Assembly (NCBI RefSeq): GCF_014132155.1
Contig: NZ_BLJQ01000001.1
Coordinates: forward strand, 496,001-560,000
DNA: 64,000 bases
Source of the DNA: Gluconobacter sp. Gdi
GTDB lineage: Bacteria > Pseudomonadota > Alphaproteobacteria > Acetobacterales > Acetobacteraceae
Direction of reading: 5' to 3'
Shown: piece by piece, positions 35,092 through 44,548 of the stretch
Layout of the letters: each line of letters opens with the position of its first letter
Position numbering within the stretch: position 1 is the stretch's first letter
Program-made: the position numbers and the translations under genes
Notes under the pieces: model-generated
What the model was told of the DNA's origin: nothing
Seen by the model: only the letters and a program-made list of their open reading frames with translations
Database searches by the model: none

Positions 35092-35862
35092 TTACCGGAG
35101 GGTCACAATCACCGGAACATGGTCTGAAGCTTTTTCAGCCGAACGCTCGTCACGGTCGATCGTGAACGAGACAAGCCGTTCGGTGACGCGTGGGGAGAGC
35201 AGGGCGTGGTCAATGCGCAGACCTGAGTTCCGTTGGAATGCGGCGGCCTGATAGTCCCAGAATGTGTAGTGACGACCCGCTGGGTGAATAGCGCGTAGAG
35301 CGTCTGTCAGACCAAGCCATTGCAGGCGGTGGAAGGCTGCGCGGGTTTCCGGTCGCACCAGCGCATCAGTAGGCGACAGAGCCTTGGGCGCGAGATCTTC
35401 ATCTGTGGGGCAGACGTTATAATCTCCGATGAAGGCGAATGACTTTTCGCTTTCCAGAAACTCTTTCCCCCGGACCGCAAGAGCCTCAAAGAACGCGAGT
35501 TTTTTGCTGTAGCCATCTTCTCCGCCGGAGTTTCCGTTGGGAAGGTAGAGGTTACCAATCGTCAGACCATCAAGCTCACATTCAACATAACGAGCCGTGG
35601 GGTCATCGAAGCCGGGCAGGGTGTGCGTTGTAACGTCAAATGGGCGGCGGCCAATGAACGCTACGCCATTGTAAGCTTTCTGGCCTGTCGTGGCGACGTG
35701 ATAGCCTGCGTCCTTGAAAACCGCCGGGAACTGGCTGTCCTCACACTTGATTTCCTGAAGGCAGAGCAGGTCGCACTCCGGATGACGCTCCAGCCAGTCC
35801 TGAACGAGATGCGCGCGGGCGCGGATGGAATTGATGTTCCAGCTTGCGAAGGTAAAGGACAT
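35092..35862 (-). CDS. xthA: Exodeoxyribonuclease III
   Basis: The 256-residue enzyme is an AP endonuclease and 3'-phosphodiesterase in base excision repair. The EEP-fold motifs are SWNINSIRAR, LCLQEIKCEDSQFP with the metal Glu, NLYLPNGN, FIGDYNVCPTDEDL with Asp/Asn, LRIDHALLSP and the final KASDHVPVIVTLR with the catalytic Asp-His. Length is normal. It is read after erpA on the minus strand with a four-base gap, an arrangement common in alphaproteobacteria. Confidence 0.96.
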   Translation of the reverse strand: MSFTFASWNINSIRARAHLVQDWLERHPECDLLCLQEIKCEDSQFPAVFKDAGYHVATTGQKAYNGVAFIGRRPFDVTTHTLPGFDDPTARYVECELDGLTIGNLYLPNGNSGGEDGYSKKLAFFEALAVRGKEFLESEKSFAFIGDYNVCPTDEDLAPKALSPTDALVRPETRAAFHRLQWLGLTDALRAIHPAGRHYTFWDYQAAAFQRNSGLRIDHALLSPRVTERLVSFTIDRDERSAEKASDHVPVIVTLR

Positions 35863-35866
35863 TCGA

Positions 35867-36211
35867 TCAGACCAGCGAGAAGCTTGTACCGCAGCCGCAA
35901 GCTGAGGCTGCGTTGGGGTTCGTGACCGTGAAGTGCGCCCCCATCAGCTTGTCCACGAATTCCAGCTCGGCGCCTTCAAGCAGATCGAGGCTGGTTTCAT
36001 CGACATAGACAGTCGCGCCATCGCGTTGGATCAGAACGTCATCATCGTTCTTCGTGCGATCCAGCTTGAACTGGTATTGGAAGCCATTGCAGCCTCCTGC
36101 CAGAACAGCGACGCGCAAAGCCAGCCCCTCGGGTTCCGGCTGGGCGGAAATGATTTCCATGATCCGTGCCGCCGCACTGGCAGACATGGTGAAGGAAGGG
36201 GTTTCGGACAT
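35867..36211 (-). CDS. erpA: Iron-sulfur cluster insertion protein ErpA (A-type carrier)
   Basis: The 114-residue A-type carrier has the three conserved cysteines in GGCNGFQYQF and ACGCGTSFSL, which bridge Fe-S clusters for delivery to apoproteins. The spacing and ending fit ErpA/IscA; ErpA is favoured because no isc or suf genes are nearby and the xthA-erpA-dgt grouping is typical. It diverges from dgt across about 185 bases. Confidence 0.93.
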   Translation of the reverse strand: MSETPSFTMSASAAARIMEIISAQPEPEGLALRVAVLAGGCNGFQYQFKLDRTKNDDDVLIQRDGATVYVDETSLDLLEGAELEFVDKLMGAHFTVTNPNAASACGCGTSFSLV

Positions 36212-36396
36212 TGCTCGTTCCCGGTTTCTGGAGGGCTGCTGAAAGGCAGGACGGTTCTGGTCCTGATTATATGGTCAGACTGGGGTCAGGGGCAAAGGGG
36301 TAGAGTTGCGCTGAAGGGAGCCTGTCGTAGAATGAGGCGTTTGATCCAGCAATTAGAGTGCTTTCCGCGCCTAAGGATCATCAGGGGAGTGTGTTG

Positions 36397-37560
36397 ATGC
36401 CTGCCATCTATGCGGTTCAGGAAAAAGGTGCGCGAGGCCGACTCTACCCGGAGACAGAAAGCCCTGTCCGTTCTCCATGGCAGCGGGACCGGGATCGCGT
36501 CCTGCATTCCGCCGGCTTCCGGACGCTTCAGTACAAGACGCAGGTGTTTATCAATCATGAAGGTGATTTCTTTCGCGCCCGTCTGACCCATTCCCTGGAA
36601 GTTGCCCAGATTGCCCGTTCGATTGCCCGAAGCCTCGACCTGAATGAGGACCTGACAGAAGCGCTCGCGCTAGCCCATGACATGGGTCACACGCCGTTTG
36701 GTCATGCAGGAGAAGATGCTCTGGCTCTTGCCATGCAGGATTGGGGTGGTTTCGATCATAACACGCAGTCCCTTCGCCTCGTGACGTCGCTTGAGACGCG
36801 CTATCACGCTTTCGATGGCCTGAACCTGACATGGGAAACGCTGGAAGGGCTGGCGAAGCACAACGGCCCGGTAAAGCGCCCAACGCCGTATCTGGCTGAA
36901 TATGATGCGCGCCATCATCTTGATCTCGGCAGCTATGCGTCAGCGGAAGCGCAGGTTGCAGCCATGTCAGATGATATAGCCTATCATGGGCACGATCTGG
37001 ATGACGGGCTAAGAGCCGGTCTTCTCACGTTCGACGACATTGAAGATCTTCCCCTGGTGGGTGATGCGCTTCGGGCGTCGCGTGAGATGGAGCGTCGCAC
37101 GGGGCGCGAAGCGATGGATCAGGCACAGCGTGTCCGTCATGAGACAATCCGCGTGGTGATTAACGCCCTCGCGACGGATCTCACGGATCAGACGCGCCGC
37201 AATCTTGAGGCTCTTGATCCGCAGTCCGCGGATGATATTCGCCATGCCGATCATGCGGTTGTGGCGTTCAGTCCCGAGATGCGGGAAAAGAACAAGGCTA
37301 TTCGCAAATTTCTTTATGCCCGCATGTATCGCCACTGGCGGGTTAATCGCATGGCGCGTAAAGCGAAGATCGCGCTGGCTGAAATCTTTACGATCCTTTC
37401 AGAAGAGCCGGGCCTTCTGCCAGACCCGCTCAAGGATCGTGCCAAGGCCGCAGATGATATGGAACGTCGGCGTCTGGTGGCCAATTATATCGCCGGAATG
37501 ACCGATCGTTTCGCGATGGAAGAACATCGACGGTTGACGGACCTCTCCGTGCTGGGCTGA
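36397..37560 (+). CDS. dgt: Deoxyguanosinetriphosphate triphosphohydrolase-like protein
   Basis: The ATG at 36397 (MPAIYAVQEKG) follows AGGGGAG and gives 387 residues; a GTG at 36358 is possible but less well supported. The HD domain is clear: RLTHSLEVAQIARSIAR, LAHDMGHTPFGHAGEDAL and the later SDDIAYHGHDLDDG. Family members hydrolyse dGTP or other dNTPs to the nucleoside and triphosphate. The gene starts the plus-strand housekeeping run and is followed by argS after 44 bases. Confidence 0.92.
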   Translation: MPAIYAVQEKGARGRLYPETESPVRSPWQRDRDRVLHSAGFRTLQYKTQVFINHEGDFFRARLTHSLEVAQIARSIARSLDLNEDLTEALALAHDMGHTPFGHAGEDALALAMQDWGGFDHNTQSLRLVTSLETRYHAFDGLNLTWETLEGLAKHNGPVKRPTPYLAEYDARHHLDLGSYASAEAQVAAMSDDIAYHGHDLDDGLRAGLLTFDDIEDLPLVGDALRASREMERRTGREAMDQAQRVRHETIRVVINALATDLTDQTRRNLEALDPQSADDIRHADHAVVAFSPEMREKNKAIRKFLYARMYRHWRVNRMARKAKIALAEIFTILSEEPGLLPDPLKDRAKAADDMERRRLVANYIAGMTDRFAMEEHRRLTDLSVLG

Positions 37561-37604
37561 TAAAGCCCCTCCAAGACGATACAGGTTACAGGAATCGAGC
37601 TGAA

Positions 37605-39413
37605 ATGGTCGCTGCACCCACTGCCCATACGACTGACTGCCTTTTTGCCCGCGCCAGAGACCAGGTGTGCGAGGCGCTGCGGTCCGTTGTCCCCGGCCTG
37701 CCGGAAGAGGTGGTGCAGCGCGTTGAAGTGACGCCGCCGCGTGACCCGTCCCATGGCCATATGGCGACCAATGCTGCTTTGCTGGCCGCAAAGCCTGCCA
37801 AGCGCAAGCCAGCGGAGATTGCGGCAGAACTGGTACAGAAGCTCGCCGACCTGCCAGACATAGATCATGCTGAAGCCGCCGGTCCTGGTTTCGTGAACAT
37901 GACGCTGAAGCCATATGTCTTGCAGGGCGTGGCGAAAGCTGTTCTGGAGGCCGGTGAAGCCTTCGGTCGTTCCTCGATCGGGCAGGGAACGCGCGTCAAT
38001 GTTGAATATGTCTCCGCCAACCCGACTGGCCCAATGCACGTGGGTCATTGTCGTGGCGCTGTGGTGGGGGATGCGCTTGCAAACCTGATGCAGGCGGCAG
38101 GCTACAAGGTCACGCGCGAATACTACATCAATGACGCCGGAACGCAGGTTGTTGCACTGACATGGGCAACTTACTGGCGTTACCTGCAGGTTATTGGCAC
38201 GGACATTGATGCTGACACGTTCAGCCCGCTGACCCCGAATGGTTTGCAGTATCAGGGTGACTATCTGATCCCGGTTGCCAAGAGCATTGCTGAAAAACAT
38301 GGTCGCGCTCTCGCCAACGATGATGGCAGCCCGGCTGATCCGTCTGTCTGGTTCGATATCATCCGCGCTGAAACGCTGGTGCAGATGATGGCCGCAATTC
38401 GCGAGGATCTGGAAGGGTTGGGCATCTCCCATGAAGTCTTCGCCAGTGAAGCGGAAACGCTGGCGAGCGGACGGGTTGATGCTGCGATTGCCAAGCTGGA
38501 AAGCAAGGGCCTGCTTTATGAAGGCGTGCTTGAGCCACCCAAGGGCAAGACTCCCGAAGACTGGGAACCGCGCCCGCAAACCCTGTTCCGCTCTACCGAT
38601 TTTGGGGACGATCAGGATCGTGCACTTCGCAAATCTGACGGCACCAACACCTATTTTGCCAATGACATCGGATATCACGCTCAGAAGGCCGAGAACTCAG
38701 ACGTTCTGATTGACGTGCTCGGTGCGGATCACGGCGGTTATGTCTCCCGCATGCGCGCTGCAATTTCGGCGCTGACGGATGGCAAGACCGGCTTTGAAGT
38801 CGTGATGTGCCAGATCGTGCGCGTTGTGAAGAACGGCGAGCCCGTCCGTATGTCCAAGCGTGCGGGCACGTTCGTGACGCTGCGCGATCTGCTGGATGAA
38901 GTTGGACGTGATGCCGTGCGCTTCACGATGCTGACCCGTAAGGCCGATGCGCAGATGGAATTCGATCTGGACGCTGTTGTCGCACAGACGCGTGATAATC
39001 CGGTGTTTTACGTTCAGTATGCTCACGCCCGCTGCCGCTCGGTTCTGCGTTCGGCAGAAGCGATGTTTGGTGCTGCATCCGTGACGCCTGAAGCGCTGGC
39101 AATTGTTGATCTTTCCGGTCTGTTGTCAGACGTGGAACTGGCCGTTCTGCATCGTATCGCGTCTTTCCCACGTTCTGTCGAAGCGGCTGCTGCAGCGCGT
39201 GAACCGCATCGGATTGCAACGTATTGCATTGATCTGGCGTCTGATTTCCACACACTGTGGAATCGTGGACGCGAAGACACGACCCTGCGCTTTCTGCATG
39301 AGAACGATCGTGAGACGAGCTTGGCAAAACTGGCGCTTGTTTCTGCGATTGCCGGCACCCTGCGTTGCGCACTGACCATTCTTGGCGTTGTGCCAGTGGA
39401 GGAAATGCGATGA
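37605..39413 (+). CDS. argS: Arginyl-tRNA synthetase
   Basis: The 602-residue class I synthetase begins with the Arg-specific N domain, followed by the HIGH-type sequence NPTGPMHVGHCRGAVVGD, REYYINDAGTQV, the ADHGGYVSRM region and the KMSKS-like MSKRAGTFVTL. The C-terminal DALR anticodon-binding domain includes VQYAHARCRSVLR. Its TGA overlaps the next ATG (ATGA), so the downstream SPOR protein is translationally coupled. Confidence 0.97.
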   Translation: MVAAPTAHTTDCLFARARDQVCEALRSVVPGLPEEVVQRVEVTPPRDPSHGHMATNAALLAAKPAKRKPAEIAAELVQKLADLPDIDHAEAAGPGFVNMTLKPYVLQGVAKAVLEAGEAFGRSSIGQGTRVNVEYVSANPTGPMHVGHCRGAVVGDALANLMQAAGYKVTREYYINDAGTQVVALTWATYWRYLQVIGTDIDADTFSPLTPNGLQYQGDYLIPVAKSIAEKHGRALANDDGSPADPSVWFDIIRAETLVQMMAAIREDLEGLGISHEVFASEAETLASGRVDAAIAKLESKGLLYEGVLEPPKGKTPEDWEPRPQTLFRSTDFGDDQDRALRKSDGTNTYFANDIGYHAQKAENSDVLIDVLGADHGGYVSRMRAAISALTDGKTGFEVVMCQIVRVVKNGEPVRMSKRAGTFVTLRDLLDEVGRDAVRFTMLTRKADAQMEFDLDAVVAQTRDNPVFYVQYAHARCRSVLRSAEAMFGAASVTPEALAIVDLSGLLSDVELAVLHRIASFPRSVEAAAAAREPHRIATYCIDLASDFHTLWNRGREDTTLRFLHENDRETSLAKLALVSAIAGTLRCALTILGVVPVEEMR

Positions 39414-40525
39414 GCCCTGACAGCGAGAATAATCGCGATTTCCGGGATCCGGGTGATTACGGCGCGGGACCTTCTTCTCCCCGCCCGTCGTCTGCCCCGC
39501 GTGCGGAGCGTGAGCGCCTGAGCAACGACTACGATGATGACGCCCCACCGCGTCGTCGTGCGGCGGCAGTGCCGGAGACTGCGAGCCGCGCCGGTGGCCT
39601 TGCGTCCCTTCTTGGCAGTGATCCGGCGACGCGAAAGCTTGTCGGTGGCGCCATCGGCATCGGCGCCGTGTTGCTGCTCGCTGTCGGGGGATGGTCTCTG
39701 ACGGGAGGCCATCACGGCGGAATTCCCATTATTGGCCCACCGCCAGGCCCTGTGAAAGACGTTCCAACCGATCCGGGAGGAATGCAGATCATGGGGAGTG
39801 ATAGTGGCGATACGGATCTGACAGGCAACGGGGAAGCGCATCTGGCTCCGGGACCGGAGCAGCCGGACGCGAAGGCGCTGGCTCGTCAGTATGGTGTGCA
39901 GCCCGGGACGCCTCCTGCGGCTCAACCGGACAAGCCAGCAGCGCCCGCTGACGCTACGCCTCCTGACGGTGCGGCTCCTGCTGCTCCAGATGCTGCAACA
40001 GGCAAGGATAAGACTGCCGCTGAACCGTCGGCTGTGCCTCCCGCGGCTCCTGAAAACAAAGACGCCGCTTCAGCGCCTGCGGACGCCGAGACGCCTGAAG
40101 AGGCTCCAGCGCCCAAGCCGGTTCCAGCCCTCAAGCCGCAGCCTAAGGCCCCTGATGCGCCTGTTCACAAGGCTGTTCCGCCCAAGCCTGTGCAGAAGCC
40201 CCTCCCAGCCCCTGTGGCTGAGCCAGAAAATGCTGTTCCTCAGCCGAAAACGGCTGCTGCTCCGAAGGCTGAGGCTGGTGGTGCACGCGAAGTTCAGCTT
40301 GCCGCGCTCGACAGCGAAGCCGCAGCGCGCAAGGAGTGGGACACACTGCGCCATCAGGCACCCGGACTGTTCGCAGGTCACTCACCGCTCTTTGAGAAGA
40401 CTGCTCATGGGGACAAGACGTTTGTGCGGCTGCGTATTGGTGGCTTCGCGGATCTGAAGGCTGCCCGGGCGTATTGCGTGAAGCTGCATGCACAGTCCAT
40501 CGCCTGCACTCCGGCACAGTTCTGA
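39410..40525 (+). CDS. SPOR-domain membrane protein
   Basis: From the ATG that overlaps the argS stop the protein has 371 residues. A charged cytoplasmic part of about 80 residues precedes one membrane segment (IGIGAVLLLAVGGWSL). A long periplasmic linker of Pro, Ala and Lys follows, with PKPVPALKPQPK-like repeats, and the last 80 residues form a SPOR domain (REVQLAALDSEAAARKEWD, then TFVRLRIGGFADLKAARAYC). SPOR domains bind denuded glycan at the division septum. In many alphaproteobacteria such a gene lies between argS and nagZ; nagZ is absent here. Confidence 0.88.
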   Translation: MSPDSENNRDFRDPGDYGAGPSSPRPSSAPRAERERLSNDYDDDAPPRRRAAAVPETASRAGGLASLLGSDPATRKLVGGAIGIGAVLLLAVGGWSLTGGHHGGIPIIGPPPGPVKDVPTDPGGMQIMGSDSGDTDLTGNGEAHLAPGPEQPDAKALARQYGVQPGTPPAAQPDKPAAPADATPPDGAAPAAPDAATGKDKTAAEPSAVPPAAPENKDAASAPADAETPEEAPAPKPVPALKPQPKAPDAPVHKAVPPKPVQKPLPAPVAEPENAVPQPKTAAAPKAEAGGAREVQLAALDSEAAARKEWDTLRHQAPGLFAGHSPLFEKTAHGDKTFVRLRIGGFADLKAARAYCVKLHAQSIACTPAQF

Positions 40526-40535
40526 GAGACCGGGC

Positions 40536-41294
40536 TTGAGCGAGGTTCTGCATCTGACGCTGGACGGGTTTGAGGGGCCGCTGGATCTGCTCCTTGACCT
40601 CGCCCGGTCCCAGAAGGTGGACCTCGCAAAAATCTCGATTCTTCAGCTTGTCGAGCAGTATCTGTCCGTTGTGGAGCAGGCTCGCGTGGAGGCGAGGGCA
40701 TTGCGGCTTGAACTGGCAGCAGACTGGTTGGTGATGGCAGCGTGGCTGGCCTGGTTGAAGTCCAAACTGCTTCTTCCTGCAGAAAATAATGGGGAAGATG
40801 CCGAAGAAGCGGTGGAGCAGCTTCAGGAGCGTCTGTTCGAACTGGAACGTATGCGGGCGGCCGCAGCCTGGCTCATGAAACAACCCAGGCTTGGTATGGA
40901 TGTGTTCCGTCGCGGTGAAGGGGAAGACCACACCGAGATTGACCGTTCGGGTCTGCGAGTGGACTTGTCAGCGCTGATCACGGCTTATCTCTCTGCCCGC
41001 AGGCGCACGAACCGCAAACGTGTCTATGCGCCACGCACCCGCCGGTACTGGAGCGTGCAGGATGCGTTAGCCCGTCTGCGCCGCATGCTGGGCACAGATG
41101 CCGTGGCTGACTGGCAGACGCTGACGTCCCTTCTGCCCGAACATCTGGGGGAAGGGCTGGAAGCTGGTCCGTATGATCGCAACGCCGCTCTTGCGGGAAC
41201 GCTCCTCGCAGGACTGGAAATGGCTAAGGGTGGTGCGGTGGAACTCCGACAGCCAGAGGCTTTTGCTGAAATTGAATGGCGGGCAGTCTCGTGA
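40536..41294 (+). CDS. scpA: Segregation and condensation protein A
   Basis: ScpA is the kleisin subunit of the SMC-ScpAB condensin that organises and segregates chromosomes. The sequence has the N-terminal FEGPLDLLLDLARSQKVDL and ISILQLVEQYLSVVEQ, an acidic linker, and a C-terminal winged-helix part (TSLLPEHLGEG, then GTLLAGLEMAKGGAVELRQPEAFAEI). The start is uncertain: a TTG at 40536 fits the conserved N end and lies 10 bases after the SPOR gene; an ATG at 40488 would overlap it by 38 bases. It overlaps scpB by one base. Confidence 0.92.
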   Translation: MSEVLHLTLDGFEGPLDLLLDLARSQKVDLAKISILQLVEQYLSVVEQARVEARALRLELAADWLVMAAWLAWLKSKLLLPAENNGEDAEEAVEQLQERLFELERMRAAAAWLMKQPRLGMDVFRRGEGEDHTEIDRSGLRVDLSALITAYLSARRRTNRKRVYAPRTRRYWSVQDALARLRRMLGTDAVADWQTLTSLLPEHLGEGLEAGPYDRNAALAGTLLAGLEMAKGGAVELRQPEAFAEIEWRAVS

Positions 41295-41881
41295 TGTCGT
41301 CCGATATGGAGCGCGCCTGCCTGCTGGTGGAGGCGCTTGTTTTTGCAAGCCCTGAGCCGGTGCGCCTTTCCATCATTGCGGACCTTCTGAGGACACAGGG
41401 TCTGAAAATCGCGGCCGCGGAAGCTCTGGTAGCCGTTGGGGAGCGTTATGCGACCCACGCTATCGAGCTTGTTGAAGTGGCCGGAGGCTGGCAGTTTCGG
41501 ACGCGCGCTGAATATGCGTCTGCGCTGACCAAGATCGTGGAGAAACCCCGTCGGCTCAGCCGGGGGGCGATGGAAACGCTGGCAATTATTGCGTATCACC
41601 AGCCGTGCACACGGGCAGAAATTGAAGCGATCCGTGGTGTATCCCTGGGGCAGGCTATTCTGGATGCGCTGCTGGAAGATAGTCTGATTGCGCCGAAAGG
41701 CCGAAAGGAAGTGCCCGGGCGTCCCGTTCTTTGGGGAACGACACCCATCTTTCTGGAGAGTTTCGGACTGCCCGATATCGGGTCATTGCCGAAGCGTGAA
41801 GACTTCCTGCTGGACAGGGCTCCCACTGAAGCAGCACCGGATGCGTCTTCACCCGTAGGCGAGACTGACGGGAAGGGCTAG
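41294..41881 (+). CDS. scpB: Segregation and condensation protein B
   Basis: The 195-residue partner of ScpA consists of two winged-helix domains. Typical stretches are ACLLVEALVFASPEPV, VEVAGGWQFRTRAEYA, LSRGAMETLAIIAYHQPCTRAEIEAIRGV and GRPVLWGTTPIFLESFGL. The ATG at 41294 shares one base with the scpA stop, which marks coupling. A Pro/Glu-rich tail of about 25 residues follows the conserved part. tatB starts ten bases on. Confidence 0.93.
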   Translation: MSSDMERACLLVEALVFASPEPVRLSIIADLLRTQGLKIAAAEALVAVGERYATHAIELVEVAGGWQFRTRAEYASALTKIVEKPRRLSRGAMETLAIIAYHQPCTRAEIEAIRGVSLGQAILDALLEDSLIAPKGRKEVPGRPVLWGTTPIFLESFGLPDIGSLPKREDFLLDRAPTEAAPDASSPVGETDGKG

Positions 41882-41890
41882 GATTGTTGC

Positions 41891-42481
41891 ATGTTTGACT
41901 TCAGTTTCTCTGAAATTGCCCTTTTTGTCGTCGTGGCAATGGTTTTCATTCGGCCGAAAGATCTGCCGGTTGCCATTCGGACACTCTCGAACGGTATCAA
42001 GGCGATGCGCCGGATGGCTGGTGAATTCCAGTCTCATATTGACGATATGGTACGGGAAGCGGACCTGTCTGAAGCGCGGGATCAGTTTCGGGATCTGAAG
42101 AACTTCAATCTGCGGGACCGGGTCACGAAGGCGATCGATAGCGATAATTCCATTCGCCGTAGCCTGGACATTGATACCAGCGGCGCAGCCGTTTCGTCCT
42201 CCAGTGTCAACGATCTGCCACGGGTCCCGGCTCCTCCACCGATGCCTCCATCTTCTTTTGGCGGTGGTGAGAGCCGCCCCTACAACGCGATGGTGCAGGA
42301 TCAGGCGGAAGAAGAGCTCAATGATGACATTGTGGACGCGCCATCCATTCTTCCACCCGCAACAGCACGGCGCCTGATGCATGAGCGCCCCCGGTGGCGG
42401 GCGCCCGATATTCTGCCGCCTGTCCGTGCACTTCATCATGGCCGGCGCGTTGCCATTTCGAGCACGGAGAAAGACGCATGA
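41891..42481 (+). CDS. tatB: Sec-independent protein translocase subunit TatB
   Basis: The 196-residue protein has the TatB pattern: a short N-terminal membrane helix starting MFDFSFSEIALFVVVAMVF with Glu8, a hinge, an amphipathic helix (IRTLSNGIKAMRRMAGEFQSH) and a long acidic/Pro-rich cytoplasmic tail. With TatC it forms the receptor for twin-arginine signal peptides. Its stop overlaps the tatC start as ATGA. A separate tatA gene, which usually precedes tatB in this cluster, is not present. Confidence 0.92.
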   Translation: MFDFSFSEIALFVVVAMVFIRPKDLPVAIRTLSNGIKAMRRMAGEFQSHIDDMVREADLSEARDQFRDLKNFNLRDRVTKAIDSDNSIRRSLDIDTSGAAVSSSSVNDLPRVPAPPPMPPSSFGGGESRPYNAMVQDQAEEELNDDIVDAPSILPPATARRLMHERPRWRAPDILPPVRALHHGRRVAISSTEKDA

Positions 42482-43257
42482 CGGACTCCGATACGATCCA
42501 GGACACCCCGATGCCGCTGCTCGACCATATTGTCGAGCTTCGACGTCGACTGATCTGGTCCATTGCCACGTTCGTGATCGCCTTTGCGATCTGCTATCAT
42601 TTTGCAGGCGATATTTACCGGTTTCTGGCGGCTCCTCTTGGCAACATCATGCGAGAGAAGGGAGAGCAGCCACACCTGATCTATACGGCGCTTTATGAAG
42701 CGTTCTTCACCTACATCCGTGTGGCGGTGTTTGGCGCGACATGCCTGTCTTTTCCGATGATTGCCATTCAGGCGTGGATCTTCATCGCGCCGGGTCTGTA
42801 TCGCAGTGAGAAGAAGGCGTTTGCACCGTTCCTCGTCGCAACGCCTGTCATGTTCACCGTTGGCGCCGCGTTGGCCTATTACGTCGTGTTCCCGTTTGCC
42901 TGGAAGTTCTTCCTGTCGTTCCAGACATCGGGTAATGGCGGAATGGACATTGAGCTTCAGGCCAAGGTGTCTGAATATCTGACGCTCGTGACGAAGATGA
43001 TCCTCGCATTTGGGATCTGCTTCGAGCTTCCGGTGATCCTGACCTTGCTGGTGCGTGTGGGGCTGATCGGGACGGCGCAGCTCAAGAAATTCCGCCGTTA
43101 TGCGGTGGTGGCATCCTTCGCCGTGGCGGCCGTGATTGCCCCGCCTGATGCCATTACCATGCTGAGCCTCGCCATTCCGCTTGTGGCGCTGTACGAGGTA
43201 TCCATTCTTGTGGCGCGGCTGGTTGAGCCGAAGCCCGTGACTGACGAAGAAGACTGA
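42478..43257 (+). CDS. tatC: Sec-independent protein translocase subunit TatC
   Basis: The ATG at 42478 overlaps the tatB stop and gives 259 residues with six membrane segments. Family features include MPLLDHIVELRRRLIWS, EAFFTYIRVAVFGATCLSFPMI, the periplasmic FIAPGLYRSEKK stretch and SPPDAITM-like APPDAITMLSLAIPLVALYE. TatC holds the twin-arginine binding site. serS follows after 14 bases, a common alphaproteobacterial arrangement. Confidence 0.97.
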   Translation: MTDSDTIQDTPMPLLDHIVELRRRLIWSIATFVIAFAICYHFAGDIYRFLAAPLGNIMREKGEQPHLIYTALYEAFFTYIRVAVFGATCLSFPMIAIQAWIFIAPGLYRSEKKAFAPFLVATPVMFTVGAALAYYVVFPFAWKFFLSFQTSGNGGMDIELQAKVSEYLTLVTKMILAFGICFELPVILTLLVRVGLIGTAQLKKFRRYAVVASFAVAAVIAPPDAITMLSLAIPLVALYEVSILVARLVEPKPVTDEED

Positions 43258-43271
43258 CGGAGCCCTGAACC

Positions 43272-44534
43272 ATGCATGACCTGAAAGCCCTGCGCGCCGA
43301 TCCGGCCGTATTTGACGCTGCTCTTGAGCGTCGGGGCCTGTCACCTGTGGGGCAGAAAATCGTCTCGGAAGATGAAGAGCGCCGCGCCGCTCTGGCGGCG
43401 TTGCAAGAGGCTCAGGCGACCCGCAAAACGCTGGCCAAGGAAATTGGGCAGGGCAAGCGCACTGGCGCCGATACGTCGGCTCTGGAAGCGCAGGCAGTCG
43501 AACTGCGTGACCGGATTGTGGGTCTGGAAGAGCGTGCGGCCATCATCGAAAAGAGCATCGACGATGTTCTGGCCTCTCTGCCGAACCAGCTTGACCCGTC
43601 CGTGCCGGATGGGAAAAGCGAGGATGAGAACGTCGTCGTTCATTATCGTGGTGAGAAGCGCGAATTCACATTTGAGCCGAAGCAGCATTTCGAGCTGGGT
43701 GAAGCTCTTGGTCTGATGGACTTCCCGACGGCGGCCAAGCTGTCCGGGACGCGCTTTGTCGTTCTGCGTGGTGCGCTGGCCCGTCTGGAGCGCGCACTGG
43801 GTCAGTTCATGCTGGATACACATACGACCGAGTTTGGTTACAGTGAAACCAGCGTTCCGCTTCTGGTGAACGATGCAGCGATGTATGGCACCGATAAGCT
43901 GCCGAAGTTTGCGGAAGATTCTTTCCGTACGGAAGATGGTCGCTGGCTGATCCCTACAGCAGAAGTTCCGCTGACAGCCTCTGTCATGGGCGATATTCTG
44001 CCCGCCGATGCGCTGCCGATCCGTTTGACGGCACTGTCCCAGTGTTTTCGTTCCGAAGCAGGCTCTGCGGGCCGTGATGTGCGCGGGATGTTGCGTCAGC
44101 ATCAGTTCACGAAGTGCGAACTCGTTTCCATCGTGAAGCCCGAAGACAGCGATGCCGAACATGAGCGCATGACGCAGGCTGCGGAGACTATTTTGGAGCG
44201 TTTGGGCATCACGTTCCGTCGTATTCTGCTGTGTGCTGGCGATACGGGTTTTGGTGCGGCCAAGACGTTCGATCTGGAAGCGTGGATCCCTGGGCAACAG
44301 GCCTGGCGCGAGATTTCATCCTGCTCCAACACCCGGGCCTTTCAGGCGCGTCGTATGAAGGCGCGGTATCGGTCCGAGAACGGTCCGGCCTTCGTGAATA
44401 CGCTGAATGGTTCCGGGCTTGCCGTGGGCCGGACCATGATTGCTGTCATGGAAACGTATCAGAATGAAGATGGCAGCATAACCATTCCTGAAGTGCTGCG
44501 TTCCTATATGGGTGGATTAACTCGTATTGGCTGA
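43272..44534 (+). CDS. serS: Seryl-tRNA synthetase
   Basis: The 420-residue class II synthetase starts with the long coiled-coil arm that contacts tRNA-Ser (residues about 25-105, rich in Ala, Glu, Lys). The catalytic part has [16 protein letters not shown], motif 2 [21 protein letters not shown] and motif 3 [19 protein letters not shown]. Length is normal. It ends the tat-ser run; the next gene starts 14 bases later. Confidence 0.97.
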   Translation: MHDLKALRADPAVFDAALERRGLSPVGQKIVSEDEERRAALAALQEAQATRKTLAKEIGQGKRTGADTSALEAQAVELRDRIVGLEERAAIIEKSIDDVLASLPNQLDPSVPDGKSEDENVVVHYRGEKREFTFEPKQHFELGEALGLMDFPTAAKLSGTRFVVLRGALARLERALGQFMLDTHTTEFGYSETSVPLLVNDAAMYGTDKLPKFAEDSFRTEDGRWLIPTAEVPLTASVMGDILPADALPIRLTALSQCFRSEAGSAGRDVRGMLRQHQFTKCELVSIVKPEDSDAEHERMTQAAETILERLGITFRRILLCAGDTGFGAAKTFDLEAWIPGQQAWREISSCSNTRAFQARRMKARYRSENGPAFVNTLNGSGLAVGRTMIAVMETYQNEDGSITIPEVLRSYMGGLTRIG

Positions 44535-44548
44535 GGACCGTTTCTAAC

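Noticed and set aside
37485-38678. 397-codon minus-strand frame over dgt and argS
   Set aside because: Both plus-strand genes carry intact catalytic motifs; the reverse frame has no recognisable features or ribosome-binding site.
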